Positions 17,571 to 26,217 of a stretch of 64,000 bases of DNA are shown piece by piece. Position 1 is the stretch's first letter. Every line of letters starts with the position of its first letter. Source of the stretch: Micavibrio sp. UBA6139. GTDB taxonomy: Bacteria > Pseudomonadota > Alphaproteobacteria > Micavibrionales > Micavibrionaceae. A model generated the notes under the pieces. That model had not been told where the DNA came from and did no database searches. It saw only the letters and a list, made by a program, of their open reading frames with translations. The stretch is taken from positions 7,891-71,890 of the forward strand of contig DIVF01000040.1 of the NCBI GenBank assembly GCA_002423285.1, written 5' to 3'. Made by a program: the position numbers and the translations under genes.

Positions 17571-17987
17571 ATGGCAGGAATGAACGTTCTTGCGGCGTGC
17601 TTGCTGATTGCCGCGCAGACTTATTCGATCCCGCCTGCGGTGCTGCTTGGTATTTATCAGGTTGAGGGGGGCCGGGTCGGTCAGGAAGTTGGTCCCAATA
17701 AAAACGGCAGCTACGACCTTGGCCCGATGCAGATCAACACGATCTGGCTGGAAGAATTGGCCGGGGAATGGGGCGTTCCAACCGCCACAGCCCGTAAATG
17801 GGTCCGCGATGATCCTTGTACCAATGTCGGCGTTTCTGCATGGATTTTGCGCCGTAATCTGGACGAAACCGGGGATCTGGCCAAATCCATCGCCCATTAC
17901 CATTCCCGCACCCCCACGATTGGCGGGGCCTATCGCCGCAAGGTCGTTGGGTCGATGCAGCGCCACGGTCTGCTGAAAACCGACTGA
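17571..17987 (+). CDS. Lytic transglycosylase, T4SS-associated (SLT fold)
   Basis: 138 residues with a short hydrophobic N-terminus. The core has YQVEGGRVGQ with catalytic Glu32, NGSYDLGPMQINT at 46-57 and HYHSRTP, the goose-lysozyme/SLT pattern of VirB1, IagB and related enzymes. It would open peptidoglycan for a trans-envelope machine. It lies 185 bp before dotD, and a small dedicated transglycosylase is a common companion of conjugation and secretion loci. The signal peptide is weak, so the export route is uncertain. Confidence 0.88.
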   Translation: MAGMNVLAACLLIAAQTYSIPPAVLLGIYQVEGGRVGQEVGPNKNGSYDLGPMQINTIWLEELAGEWGVPTATARKWVRDDPCTNVGVSAWILRRNLDETGDLAKSIAHYHSRTPTIGGAYRRKVVGSMQRHGLLKTD

Positions 17988-18051
17988 TTTTCTCCCTGCC
18001 GCGTTTTTGGGTTTGGCCGGGGGTAACCTGACTTTTCCGCAAAAAGGCCGC

Positions 18052-18080
18052 TTGTTCTGCCCTCGCGGACAGGATAGTGT
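18052..18080 (+). promoter_or_regulatory. Possible promoter upstream of dotD
   Basis: TTGTTC, a 17-bp spacer and TAGTGT, about 92 bp before the dotD ATG. It matches the consensus only moderately. Confidence 0.35.
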
Positions 18081-18172
18081 GATTGTCGGTTTGGGAATGA
18101 CTGCAAAAACAGGCCCGGACCACTCAAAAATTTGCATGAACCTTCGTCTTTTTTAAAAAGGTCCTGACAGCC

Positions 18173-18709
18173 ATGCTTCGCTCTCAGACAATGTCATTGT
18201 CAAAACTCTCTATTCTTTCGGTAGCTTCATTGGCTGCCCTGTTGGCACTTTCCGCTTGCGCCCCGGGCTCCGCTTTGGATCGCAGCTATAATCCGCAAAT
18301 CGTGGCCGCGCCCGATAAGGCGTCGATGCTGCTGGCGGAAGCCGCTGATCGTGCCTCTGTCGCGCTGGAAACACTGGCCGCCGTCGAACAATCGCGCTCA
18401 CCGGGTATTGCTGTTGCACCGATTACAGATGCCCCGCCGGAACTGCGCCGTGCGATGACCGTCAACTGGGTTGGACCGGTTGAGCCAATCGGTAAAACAC
18501 TGGCTGATCGTGCCGGTTATGGTTTTGTTACTGTTGGTGATGCACCGCCTGTGCCAATCGTTGTTTCCATTGATGTTGAAAACAGGCCTGTCGTTGATAT
18601 TCTGCGCAGCCTCGGCTTGCAACTCGGCCAGCGCGCCGATGTGAAAGTCGATGCGGAACGCAAGCTGGTTGAGGTTCATTATGCCCCTGTGACCGGGGTC
18701 GGAGGGTAA
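18173..18709 (+). CDS. dotD: DotD, outer-membrane core lipoprotein of Dot/Icm-type T4BSS
   Basis: 178 residues (Legionella DotD is about 163). The N-terminus ends in lipobox ALSAC with the lipidated Cys near residue 29. The mature domain contains MTVNWVGPVEPIG, LADRAGYGF and NRPVVDILRSLGLQLG, the DotD fold that resembles secretin N1 domains. In Legionella DotC and DotD carry DotH to the outer membrane. It is followed six bases later by dotC and then dotB, the Legionella dotD-C-B order. An in-frame ATG at 18191 is an alternative start. Confidence 0.9.
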   Translation: MLRSQTMSLSKLSILSVASLAALLALSACAPGSALDRSYNPQIVAAPDKASMLLAEAADRASVALETLAAVEQSRSPGIAVAPITDAPPELRRAMTVNWVGPVEPIGKTLADRAGYGFVTVGDAPPVPIVVSIDVENRPVVDILRSLGLQLGQRADVKVDAERKLVEVHYAPVTGVGG

Positions 18710-18715
18710 TCGCGG

Positions 18716-19573
18716 ATGGTTTTTTCCTTACGCAAAATTTCCCTTCTCGGGCTCGTTGCCGGTCTTTTGATCGCGGCTTCCATCCCGGCCATGGCTTCTG
18801 CTACGGAAGATGGTGATCCGCCTGTTCCGCCGTCCCGCGCGGCACTGGAAGAAGCAACCCCTGCTGTTAAGGTTAAGAAAAACGATAACGGTGATACCGG
18901 CCTGCCCTTTAATATTCGTGAAGGTGCCATCAAGGAAGCTGCGTTATCTTATGGTGCGCGCGGTGGTCTGGCCGCCCGGACTTTTGAAATTCGCAAAGAA
19001 CTGACCACGACATCGTCTTATCTGGATAAGGTGTTCGATTTCAGCCAGCTTTTGATCCCGGCCCCATCAGGCCTGTTGATCGAACCGCCAATCGTCAGTG
19101 CTGATGAAAACGCAATGATCATTGGCAAGGGTGGCCAAGAAGCCGCCGTTGCAGACCGCATCTATAATATCAATGTGAATGCCAAGATCGTTGCTGCGGC
19201 CCGCCGCTGGGAAAACTATCTGGAACGTGACTGGGGCGAAGTGACCCCGCCGCCGGATATCCTGATGCCGGAAACCAAGGAAGAACGCGAAGCCTGGATC
19301 AGGTATGTCCGCGAAGGCTGGGACAAGGGCTATGAACAGGCCAACGAAATTTTCGAAGAAGATTTGCTGCAACTGACCGCCGATTATCAGGGCATGGTGC
19401 GTTACCGTGTTCTTTTGACACAGGGCATGATTACCCCGCCATACGCATTGCAAGTTGACCGTGGTGTCACCGGTGGCGGGAACAGCATGCGTGTTGGTGA
19501 TCGCGCCGTTCAAATCACGGGCCGTCCAGAATTCAAACCCGGAGCAGATCAATGGCAGCCCGCAAGCCGGTAA
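18716..19573 (+). CDS. dotC: DotC, outer-membrane core protein of Dot/Icm-type T4BSS
   Basis: 285 residues (Legionella about 303). The signal sequence ends near AMASA, and a clear lipobox Cys, present in Legionella DotC, is not obvious. The conserved DotC body is visible as REGAIKEAALSYGARGGLAAR, SADENAMIIGKGG and WENYLERDW, with ITPPYALQVDRGVTG toward the end. GGAGGG stands before the start. It overlaps dotB by 22 bases. The role is outer-membrane assembly of DotH together with DotD. Confidence 0.9.
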   Translation: MVFSLRKISLLGLVAGLLIAASIPAMASATEDGDPPVPPSRAALEEATPAVKVKKNDNGDTGLPFNIREGAIKEAALSYGARGGLAARTFEIRKELTTTSSYLDKVFDFSQLLIPAPSGLLIEPPIVSADENAMIIGKGGQEAAVADRIYNINVNAKIVAAARRWENYLERDWGEVTPPPDILMPETKEEREAWIRYVREGWDKGYEQANEIFEEDLLQLTADYQGMVRYRVLLTQGMITPPYALQVDRGVTGGGNSMRVGDRAVQITGRPEFKPGADQWQPASR

Positions 19574-20715
19574 GCCTCGCCAAGGGCGCAGACAATTACG
19601 CCCTGACCTGGCCTGAAGAACCCCCGCGTTTTATTGAGGATTCGGTTGATCCCTTCCTGTTGTGGTCGGTCAAAAAAGGCGCATCCGATATCACCTTTCA
19701 ATCAGACCGCCCGGTTTATCATGAACTGGACGGGGTGTTGTATCCGGCGACCTACCGCATTCTCGACTCGGCGGATATGGCGACGATTTTGCAAAAAATC
19801 TATGGTCCTGAAGCGCAAGCCCGTCTGGCGTCGGGGAATGACCTCGATTTATCCTATGAAATTCGTCCTGATCGTTACACACGGATTCGTTTCCGGGTGA
19901 ACATCACGGCTGTTCTGTCCCGTGGGCGCGATGCGTCGCAGGTGACAATGCGGGTTCTGCCCAACGAACCGCCGACGATGAAGGATTTGAATATTGAAGA
20001 AGACATCATCCGTAACTGGGCGCCGCGTCAGGGTATTGTGATTGTCACCGGGCCAACGGGTTCGGGGAAAACCACGCTGCTGGCCGCCGGGAACCGGATG
20101 ATTTTAGAACGCCCGCATGGTTGTGGCAAAATGCTGACCTATGAAGCGCCCATTGAATATGTTTATGACGCGGTGAAAAGCCCGCGCTCCTTGGTGGCTC
20201 AAACCGAAATTCCGCGCCACTTGCCTGATTTCGCCAAGGGCGTTCGCAATGCGCTGCGCCGGAAACCATCGGTTATTCTGGTGGGGGAATCGCGGGATAA
20301 GGAAACGATTTCTGCGTCCATCGAAGCCGCCCAGACCGGTCACGCCGTTTATACAACGACCCACACCACGGGTGTTGCCGCGACCGTTCAGCGTATGGTG
20401 ACAACCTTCGAGCCCAATGAACGCTCCGAACGCGCTTATGCGCTGATGGAAACATTGCGGATGATCGTGACGCAAGTTCTGGTGCCCAAAAAATCCGGGG
20501 GCCGGATGGGTGTGCGCGAATGGATGCGCTTCCCGGACGAGGTCCGTGAAAAGCTGATGGATATGGATTTTGTTGAATGGCCCCCAACCATTCAGCGTAT
20601 GCTGCCGAATTATGGCCAGCCAATGGCTGTTTCTGCGGCGAAGGCCTTCGATGAAGGGCTGATTGATCGCCGCTGGTATTTGATCTTGACCTCTTCGACC
20701 GGGGCCGGGACGTAA
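19552..20715 (+). CDS. dotB: DotB, VirB11-like secretion ATPase
   Basis: 387 residues, close to Legionella DotB (377). The GspE/PilT-type ATPase core has Walker A GPTGSGKT at 167-174, an Asp/His box region, and THTTGVAATVQRM typical of the DotB/TraJ branch. DotB is a soluble hexamer that docks on DotO to power secretion. It starts inside the dotC 3' end, so the two are probably coupled. A weak hairpin follows the stop, then icmT. Confidence 0.95.
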   Translation: MAARKPVSLAKGADNYALTWPEEPPRFIEDSVDPFLLWSVKKGASDITFQSDRPVYHELDGVLYPATYRILDSADMATILQKIYGPEAQARLASGNDLDLSYEIRPDRYTRIRFRVNITAVLSRGRDASQVTMRVLPNEPPTMKDLNIEEDIIRNWAPRQGIVIVTGPTGSGKTTLLAAGNRMILERPHGCGKMLTYEAPIEYVYDAVKSPRSLVAQTEIPRHLPDFAKGVRNALRRKPSVILVGESRDKETISASIEAAQTGHAVYTTTHTTGVAATVQRMVTTFEPNERSERAYALMETLRMIVTQVLVPKKSGGRMGVREWMRFPDEVREKLMDMDFVEWPPTIQRMLPNYGQPMAVSAAKAFDEGLIDRRWYLILTSSTGAGT

Positions 20716-20746
20716 AAAAACCGCGCTGTTCTGCGGGTTTTTTATG
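20713..20746 (+). terminator. Weak terminator or attenuator between dotB and icmT
   Basis: AAACCGCG and GCGGGTTTTTT form a short imperfect stem followed by a T run. It directly follows the dotB stop and may only reduce read-through into icmT. Confidence 0.45.
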
Positions 20747-20815
20747 TTAGGCTTTTATCAATACCAACCCTGTAGCATCAATGGGTTGATCAAGCGGTCC
20801 CTTTAGGAAATTTCC

Positions 20816-21118
20816 ATGGTCCAAGACGCACTCGAGAACCAGAATGAGAAGGTAAACTGGCACTGGCGCAATACCATGCGGACAGTGCGCTTCTTCAATC
20901 TCGACGCCCGTGCGGGCCTGCCGTTTTTCGCGCTGATTATCTATGCGCGCCCGATTACCCTCTTTGTGACGATCTTCCTGACGGCCATTTTCTGGTATGT
21001 GGAGCGTAAGGGCTTAACCTTCCCCTCGGCTCTGCGGGCCTTCCGGGTCTGGATTATCGGTTTTGACCGTCCGGGCTGGATTTCCTTGCGCCGCCGCCGC
21101 TTGAAAGATTTTGGCTAA
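20816..21118 (+). CDS. icmT: IcmT, small inner-membrane T4BSS protein
   Basis: 100 residues (Legionella IcmT is 86). HWRNTMRTVRFFNLDARAGLPFF matches the IcmT N-terminus in pattern (WRNT..RF..DARA.LP). Two close hydrophobic segments follow, then FWYVERKGLTFPSALRAFR and a conserved basic tail. IcmT/TraK is needed for Dot/Icm and IncI transfer and for pore-related egress phenotypes in Legionella. The position after dotB agrees with IncI traJ-traK. Confidence 0.88.
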   Translation: MVQDALENQNEKVNWHWRNTMRTVRFFNLDARAGLPFFALIIYARPITLFVTIFLTAIFWYVERKGLTFPSALRAFRVWIIGFDRPGWISLRRRRLKDFG

Positions 21119-21273
21119 GCTTTTAAAAATCCCGTGAAAACCTGTCCCTTCCCCGGTGGGAAGGGATTGTCATTTGTGGCGCATCGCTTTAAGGTTTGCC
21201 TTGGTTTTTCATTATATTTCGCGGGCTTTGCCGCACGGTCTGGATCGGGCCGGTCTTGATAGGGGTTGTCGTC

Positions 21274-22659
21274 ATGACACATGTCCAAAAATTTCTTCCA
21301 TCTGTTTCTGTCTTCGCGGTCGCGGTGTTTCTGGTCGCGTCTCCGGCGATGGCAGGATTTGAATGGAAGCCCCCGGCCAAGGTTTCGGCCCCGGCGGAAA
21401 CATCATCGAATGCTTTGATGCCTGATATGCCGGCGATGCCCCGTGATTCGATTGAAACAATTGATCTGCAAGCGGCTCCGACCTTCCCGGTGATTTCACC
21501 GCGCGTTGAAGATGCCCCTGTTGCACCACCCCCTGTTCTGGCACGCACCAAACCCATTCTGACCGATCATCCGGCTCCTGCGCTGCGCATCCCGGTGCAA
21601 CAAGCACCATCCGCTGTCGTGGCCCCTGAAACGGTTATTCCAGCCGTGGCGGATTCCTATAACGATGATTATGTTGCAACACCGCTCGCCGCTCCAATCC
21701 TGACCGCCAGCACGCCACATTCCACCTATGCTGAAGTGGTTGGCTTTGGCAGTGATCTTCCATTGGCCTTGGCCATGCGCCAGATTGTTCCGGCACAATT
21801 CGGTTATGCGTTTGACGCCTCGGTTGATCAGGGCGCGCGCGTCACATGGAATGGCGGCAAGCCATGGGATCAAGTTTTAAGTGATGCTGTTGCACCGCTG
21901 GGTCTGGGCGTCAGCGTTATTGATGGCACGGTTCGCGTTCTGCCAGCCGCAAAACTGGCCGCACAAGCCCCGGCAATGCCTGTGGCCGAACCAATGGCCG
22001 TTGTGTCATCACCAGAAAACAATGAAAAAACCCGTGAAGTTTATGTGCGCCGCCATTCAACGGCAGAACCTGTGGCACAGCAACGCGCCCCTGGTGCAGC
22101 TGAAACGCTGAGCAAAGGCGTGGTGGTTACTGAAAAGAAAAAATCCAGCTTCTGGTCACATTTCGGTTTGGACTCAAGTGAAAAAACCACGTTGATCAAT
22201 GATAACACCGCGCTGACGCCAGCCACATCCGGTTACACCCCCCACCGTGTGATTGCACAAGCACCAGTTTCTACTGGATCCGTTTCGACCCCGGCACAAG
22301 GTGAACTGGTTGCGCGTTATAGTGAACCGGTGTCCCTGACCCAACCCCCCGGACAAATCTCCGCCAGCGATACAGGCGCCATGAACCCCTACGCAATGAG
22401 CTATTGGCAGGCGGAGAAGGGCGATTCTTTGCGCAATGTTTTGCAAAGCTGGTCTGATGATGCAGGTGTTCGCCTGTACTGGGTTCCATCTGCCGACTAC
22501 AAATTGCCAGATGCGATCCGTTTGCAAGGCAGCTACACCGATGCGGTGACACAAATTCTAGGGGCCTATAACGATGCGCCAGCGCGGCCTGTCGGGCGTT
22601 TGCACCCGAACCTGCCAATGGGTCCATCTGTTTTGATTATTGAGCCGTCTAACGGTTAA
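21274..22659 (+). CDS. TcpQ-domain periplasmic protein in the T4BSS block
   Basis: 461 residues from the ATG at 21274, chosen because a signal peptide (FAVAVFLVASPAMA) begins there; the upstream frame extension lacks a site. A Pro/Ala-rich region is followed by a first secretin-N-like domain around residues 150-220 (FGYAFDASVDQGARVTWNG..VLP). The C-terminal domain (about 375-455) matches TcpQ: WQAEKGDSLRNVLQSW, VRLYWVPSADYKL and SYTDAVTQILGAY. TcpQ works with a secretin in type IV pilus systems. Its location next to dotDCB and icmT suggests it stabilises the outer-membrane ring here. Confidence 0.8.
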   Translation: MTHVQKFLPSVSVFAVAVFLVASPAMAGFEWKPPAKVSAPAETSSNALMPDMPAMPRDSIETIDLQAAPTFPVISPRVEDAPVAPPPVLARTKPILTDHPAPALRIPVQQAPSAVVAPETVIPAVADSYNDDYVATPLAAPILTASTPHSTYAEVVGFGSDLPLALAMRQIVPAQFGYAFDASVDQGARVTWNGGKPWDQVLSDAVAPLGLGVSVIDGTVRVLPAAKLAAQAPAMPVAEPMAVVSSPENNEKTREVYVRRHSTAEPVAQQRAPGAAETLSKGVVVTEKKKSSFWSHFGLDSSEKTTLINDNTALTPATSGYTPHRVIAQAPVSTGSVSTPAQGELVARYSEPVSLTQPPGQISASDTGAMNPYAMSYWQAEKGDSLRNVLQSWSDDAGVRLYWVPSADYKLPDAIRLQGSYTDAVTQILGAYNDAPARPVGRLHPNLPMGPSVLIIEPSNG

Positions 22660-22681
22660 ATCGCAGGTGAGATGAGAATTG

Positions 22682-22716
22682 AAAAAACGGGGGCCAGATG
22701 ATGGCCCCCGTTTTTG
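22682..22716. terminator. Bidirectional terminator between the TcpQ gene and flgL
   Basis: An 11-bp perfect stem, AACGGGGGCCA/TGGCCCCCGTT, with A-run and T-run flanks. It separates the converging TcpQ and flgL genes. Confidence 0.92.
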
Positions 22717-22722
22717 TTATCT

Positions 22723-23763
22723 TTAGAGATAATTGGCCAGGCTGAGTTTGCTGACCAGTGCGGTGACCTGATAGCTGGCTTCCAGCTGCACGCCCAGTGA
22801 TTGAATTTTTACGGCGGCTTCGTTCAAATCGATATCTTCAATCGAAGAAATCGTGTTCAGCAGGGTGTTTTTTTCAATCACATGCTCTTTACGCACATCG
22901 TTTAATTGCGCTTGCGCTGTGGAAAGTTTGAACCCCTCCACATCCAGCTTATCAACGGCGGAGCTGATCAGGTTTGCCACATCGTTGAACACTTCGAAGA
23001 AATAATTTTGCTTTTCTTGTTCGGCGGCACCGGGCGCGACATCAAGGTTCGAGATGTTCCGCATGGCGGACACAGCCGTCAAAATATCCTTCATCGCCTG
23101 ATTATTGGCTTTTAAGGTGTAATTGATTTCAACCGTATCATCGGCGCGGACATAAACCTGTTTTGAATCTGTCAGCGTCCCGGACAAGCCCAGCGTGACT
23201 TCGGGAATGTTGCGGTAGCGTGAAATATATTCCTGCGAAATCGTGGTGTTGGGCGGCGTGATCGGCAAAGTGCCCGCCGACCATTGCGCGTTCAGATCGG
23301 CGTAATAGGCGTCAATCGCGCCTGAATCGATGATCGGCTGGCTGGCGGTATCGGACCCGGCAAAGATAAAGGCGGTGCCGTCCTTCAAATTCAGCGTATC
23401 AACAATGAAATCATAGGCGTTATCAGCCAGACGGCGAATGGAGTCCAGCTCTATGTCACCCTTTTGCGTCTGGTTCACGATGGAATCAAGGACGTTATTG
23501 GCCTGTGTCTTGATCGTGCTTAAACCACCTTGCATCTGTGCAATGCGGGTATTGGCGCGGTCGATGTTCAGCATATAGCTGTCCAGTTTTTGGAAATCGG
23601 CGCGGGCGCGTTTTGTGATGATGACATCATTGCCCAAACCCTTCAGGGTTTGGCTTTTCTTGCCCGTCGAAATCTGAGTCTGCAGCGTGCCGAGCTGCAG
23701 TTGCAGATTTTTCAAACGCCCGATCTGATCCTGGGTCTGGCCCATGGTCGATATAAAGCTCAT
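22723..23763 (-). CDS. flgL: Flagellar hook-associated protein 3 (FlgL)
   Basis: 346 residues. The N-terminal coiled segment LKNLQLQLGTLQTQISTGKK and the C-terminal LNEAAVKIQSLGVQLEASYQ are the flagellin-like D0/D1 helices of FlgL, which joins hook junction to filament. It follows flgK by 25 bases on the same strand and should share its promoter. The pair lies between two blocks of secretion-system genes transcribed the other way. Confidence 0.93.
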   Translation of the reverse strand: MSFISTMGQTQDQIGRLKNLQLQLGTLQTQISTGKKSQTLKGLGNDVIITKRARADFQKLDSYMLNIDRANTRIAQMQGGLSTIKTQANNVLDSIVNQTQKGDIELDSIRRLADNAYDFIVDTLNLKDGTAFIFAGSDTASQPIIDSGAIDAYYADLNAQWSAGTLPITPPNTTISQEYISRYRNIPEVTLGLSGTLTDSKQVYVRADDTVEINYTLKANNQAMKDILTAVSAMRNISNLDVAPGAAEQEKQNYFFEVFNDVANLISSAVDKLDVEGFKLSTAQAQLNDVRKEHVIEKNTLLNTISSIEDIDLNEAAVKIQSLGVQLEASYQVTALVSKLSLANYL

Positions 23764-23788
23764 ATCAGTTTCTCCTGTCTTTTAAATT

Positions 23789-26053
23789 CTAAAACGCGTC
23801 GAGCAGCCTGCGGAACATCTCGTCCAGCGTCGTGATTGTTTTGGCGGCCGCCGAATAGGCGGTTTGAATGACGATCAATTGCGCCAATTCTTCGTCCAGA
23901 TTGACGCCGGATTCATCCTTGAACTGGCGTTCGATCAATGTGCGATAACTTTGTTCATCGGCCAGACGGCTTTCGATGGCAATGACATCTTCGGTTTGCG
24001 CGCTGACCATCTTCTGGCTGAAATCAATGATGGTGCTGGCCGATGCGATATTGCTGCGAATATTCGCATTGGGCCCCAGATTGACGCTGCGCATTGGCGG
24101 GTGTTCAACCCCGGCAATCGGATTGGCAGAGCCAAATAATTCACGAATGGCACTGTTGCCGCCTGCACTGGCGATGGGGCCATCGATCAGGCGGATATCG
24201 CCACCAAAACCGGGGCCGGGGCGAATGTTCAGCCGTCCCGTGGCAGGATCCATGGTCGCAACCAGGCCCGGAACCGCATTGAGTTTCGCCAGCAACTGAG
24301 CTTCTGTATCGCCGGGATCAATGCTGATGCGGACCAGATCGTCTTTACCGACCTGAACATCGAAATAGGGAGATGTTGCTGTGGTGGTTGCTGCGGTCAT
24401 GCCCAGATAGGTCAGGCCTGTCGTGCCCATGCCGCCGGGGATGTTCGCATCAATCGCCACATCATATTGTGAATTGATAATCAATTGCCCGAACTGGTTT
24501 AGGGACGCTGTGGCTTCCGCTGGGGTCAGGCCCATGGCGGTGGCAAAGACATCCGTATTTAAATAGCTGACCAGCGCATCGGCCCCGCTTGTGGCGGGCG
24601 GTGTTGGATAAGCGGCGGCCACAGCCGTTAAATCAACCGTGAACGGTGTGCCGTTGATGCTGATGCTGAAATCATCCAGCAAAGGTGGGCCCGCGATTGG
24701 CAGGAACGGGTTATCGGTGGCGGCGTTTAAATCAACGCCCATCGACAGGCCGCGAATGTTCACTGTGCCGACCACTTGCGAACGTGGGTTCAGGCCCAGC
24801 GCATTTTGCAGCGTGTCGGGAATGCTGGATACATCCAGATCAACATTGCCCTGAGCCTGTAAATATTCATATTGGCCAAAACCAAATTCAACAACACGGC
24901 GCAGGAATTCACTGGACCCGTCTTGGACCGTGACCCCGTTCAATGTGGAGTTACGCAGCAAGGATGGGTCATTGACGATATCCGTGTTGACGCGGATCGT
25001 GCCTGCAAAACCAACATAAGGAACCGGGGTCAAGGGACCCGGCGGGTTCGGGGTTGGGGCGGTGTCGAGGGGGACGGAACCTGTGGCATCGGTAAAGAGA
25101 CGAACACCCTGTGCTTCCATCCGGGTTGCCAATTTATGCGCTGTTTCATCAATCTGCGCCTGATATTGTGGCAGGACAGTATCGCGCATCTCTAAATACG
25201 CACCGATTTTACCGCCAACACCTGTCTTGGTTAGATCAAAGGCGGTTGGAACCTTGGCCGGGTCGCCACCAATATAAAGCCCAGCGGCACTATCCGGGTG
25301 AAAGGACTGCGCGTTGACCGGGGTTGGTTTAAAAAATAACAGGGCCGGGTTTTCATCGGCCAGTTGCTGTCCCTGTTTGGTTTGCACAACCAAAACTCCG
25401 TCACCACGGGTGAAGGAACTGATTTCAATCTCAGCGGATAACTCCTTGATCGCAGCATCGCGGCTATCTTGCAGCGCGGCAGCAGAACGGCCCAGAGCAA
25501 GGTTGCCTTTAATCTGTTTATTCAGATCGGCAATCTTGGTCAGAAGCTGGTTGGCCTTATCAACGCTGATTCGCGCCTGATCCTGCGCGTCGTTGCGCAT
25601 CTGGTTCAAAAGGGCGGATAAATCATTCATTTTCTTAACAACGGCCTGAGCACCTTGAACGGTTTCCGCCAGTTGCAGGGTGTTATCCGGCTGGTTGGCC
25701 AGTTGGACGAAGGAATCGCGCAAACGGGCAATTTCTGCCGCGACAGAAAGTTCCTTATCCGAAGCGCCGTGGAATTCCTGGATCTGGTTCATATACCCGG
25801 CCTGAACGTCCAGAAATTCGGTTGCGCTCACTTGTGTCCAGACATCGCGCTGGACGAACATATCGACCTGACGGATGACGGCAGATGTCCGCACACCAGC
25901 GGATTGTCCTTGTAAAACAACGGTTTCTTGTGGCTGTAATTTCCGCGTATAGCCCTCTGTCGACACGTTGGACACGTTGCTGGAAATGACATCCAGCTGC
26001 TTTTGCGCAGCGCGGAGGCCTGAAAGGGCGGCATCAAGTCCGGAAATTCCCAT
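23789..26053 (-). CDS. flgK: Flagellar hook-associated protein 1 (FlgK)
   Basis: 754 residues, longer than enterobacterial FlgK (about 547), the extra length lying in the variable central region. The N-terminus GLDAALSGLRAAQKQLDVIS and NVSNVSTEGYTRK is the rod/hook-family motif. The C-terminus NLDEELAQLIVIQTAYSAAAK is the classical FlgK end helix. It forms the first hook-filament junction. A GG-N10-GC sigma-54-type promoter lies 73-88 bp upstream. Confidence 0.95.
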   Translation of the reverse strand: MGISGLDAALSGLRAAQKQLDVISSNVSNVSTEGYTRKLQPQETVVLQGQSAGVRTSAVIRQVDMFVQRDVWTQVSATEFLDVQAGYMNQIQEFHGASDKELSVAAEIARLRDSFVQLANQPDNTLQLAETVQGAQAVVKKMNDLSALLNQMRNDAQDQARISVDKANQLLTKIADLNKQIKGNLALGRSAAALQDSRDAAIKELSAEIEISSFTRGDGVLVVQTKQGQQLADENPALLFFKPTPVNAQSFHPDSAAGLYIGGDPAKVPTAFDLTKTGVGGKIGAYLEMRDTVLPQYQAQIDETAHKLATRMEAQGVRLFTDATGSVPLDTAPTPNPPGPLTPVPYVGFAGTIRVNTDIVNDPSLLRNSTLNGVTVQDGSSEFLRRVVEFGFGQYEYLQAQGNVDLDVSSIPDTLQNALGLNPRSQVVGTVNIRGLSMGVDLNAATDNPFLPIAGPPLLDDFSISINGTPFTVDLTAVAAAYPTPPATSGADALVSYLNTDVFATAMGLTPAEATASLNQFGQLIINSQYDVAIDANIPGGMGTTGLTYLGMTAATTTATSPYFDVQVGKDDLVRISIDPGDTEAQLLAKLNAVPGLVATMDPATGRLNIRPGPGFGGDIRLIDGPIASAGGNSAIRELFGSANPIAGVEHPPMRSVNLGPNANIRSNIASASTIIDFSQKMVSAQTEDVIAIESRLADEQSYRTLIERQFKDESGVNLDEELAQLIVIQTAYSAAAKTITTLDEMFRRLLDAF

Positions 26054-26125
26054 ATCTTTTTATCCCATAAACAGTGCAGTTTTTGCCCCCCAAAGCATGA
26101 TGGGGACAGGTTTCAGGGATAACCT

Positions 26126-26141
26126 TGCAAAGGGGATGCCA
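26126..26141 (-). promoter_or_regulatory. Sigma-54-type promoter of flgK-flgL
   Basis: On the minus strand TGGCAT-N5-TTGCA, with the invariant GG and GC exactly ten bases apart. It lies about 75 bp before the flgK ATG. Late flagellar genes of many proteobacteria use sigma-54, and a sigma-54 activator is encoded at 9717-11369. Confidence 0.65.
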
Positions 26142-26152
26142 GATATGAAGCC

Positions 26153-26182
26153 GGGCCACTCTTTATATATAAAGAAGGGCCC
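26153..26182. repeat. Inverted repeat between the third paralogue and flgK
   Basis: GGGCC-act-CTTTATATATAAAG-aag-GGCCC: a 14-bp perfect AT-rich palindrome inside a GGGCC/GGCCC pair. It lies just upstream of the sigma-54-type promoter and may be an activator site or a weak terminator of the upstream operon. Confidence 0.5.
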
Positions 26183-26217
26183 GAATCGTTTTATGTCAAT
26201 AAATCAAGGGGGTGAGC

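Noticed and set aside
17439..18137. 232-codon minus-strand open frame ending in a CHPRLVRG-like tail
   Set aside because: Antisense to the transglycosylase; the tail is only the translated extragenic palindrome.
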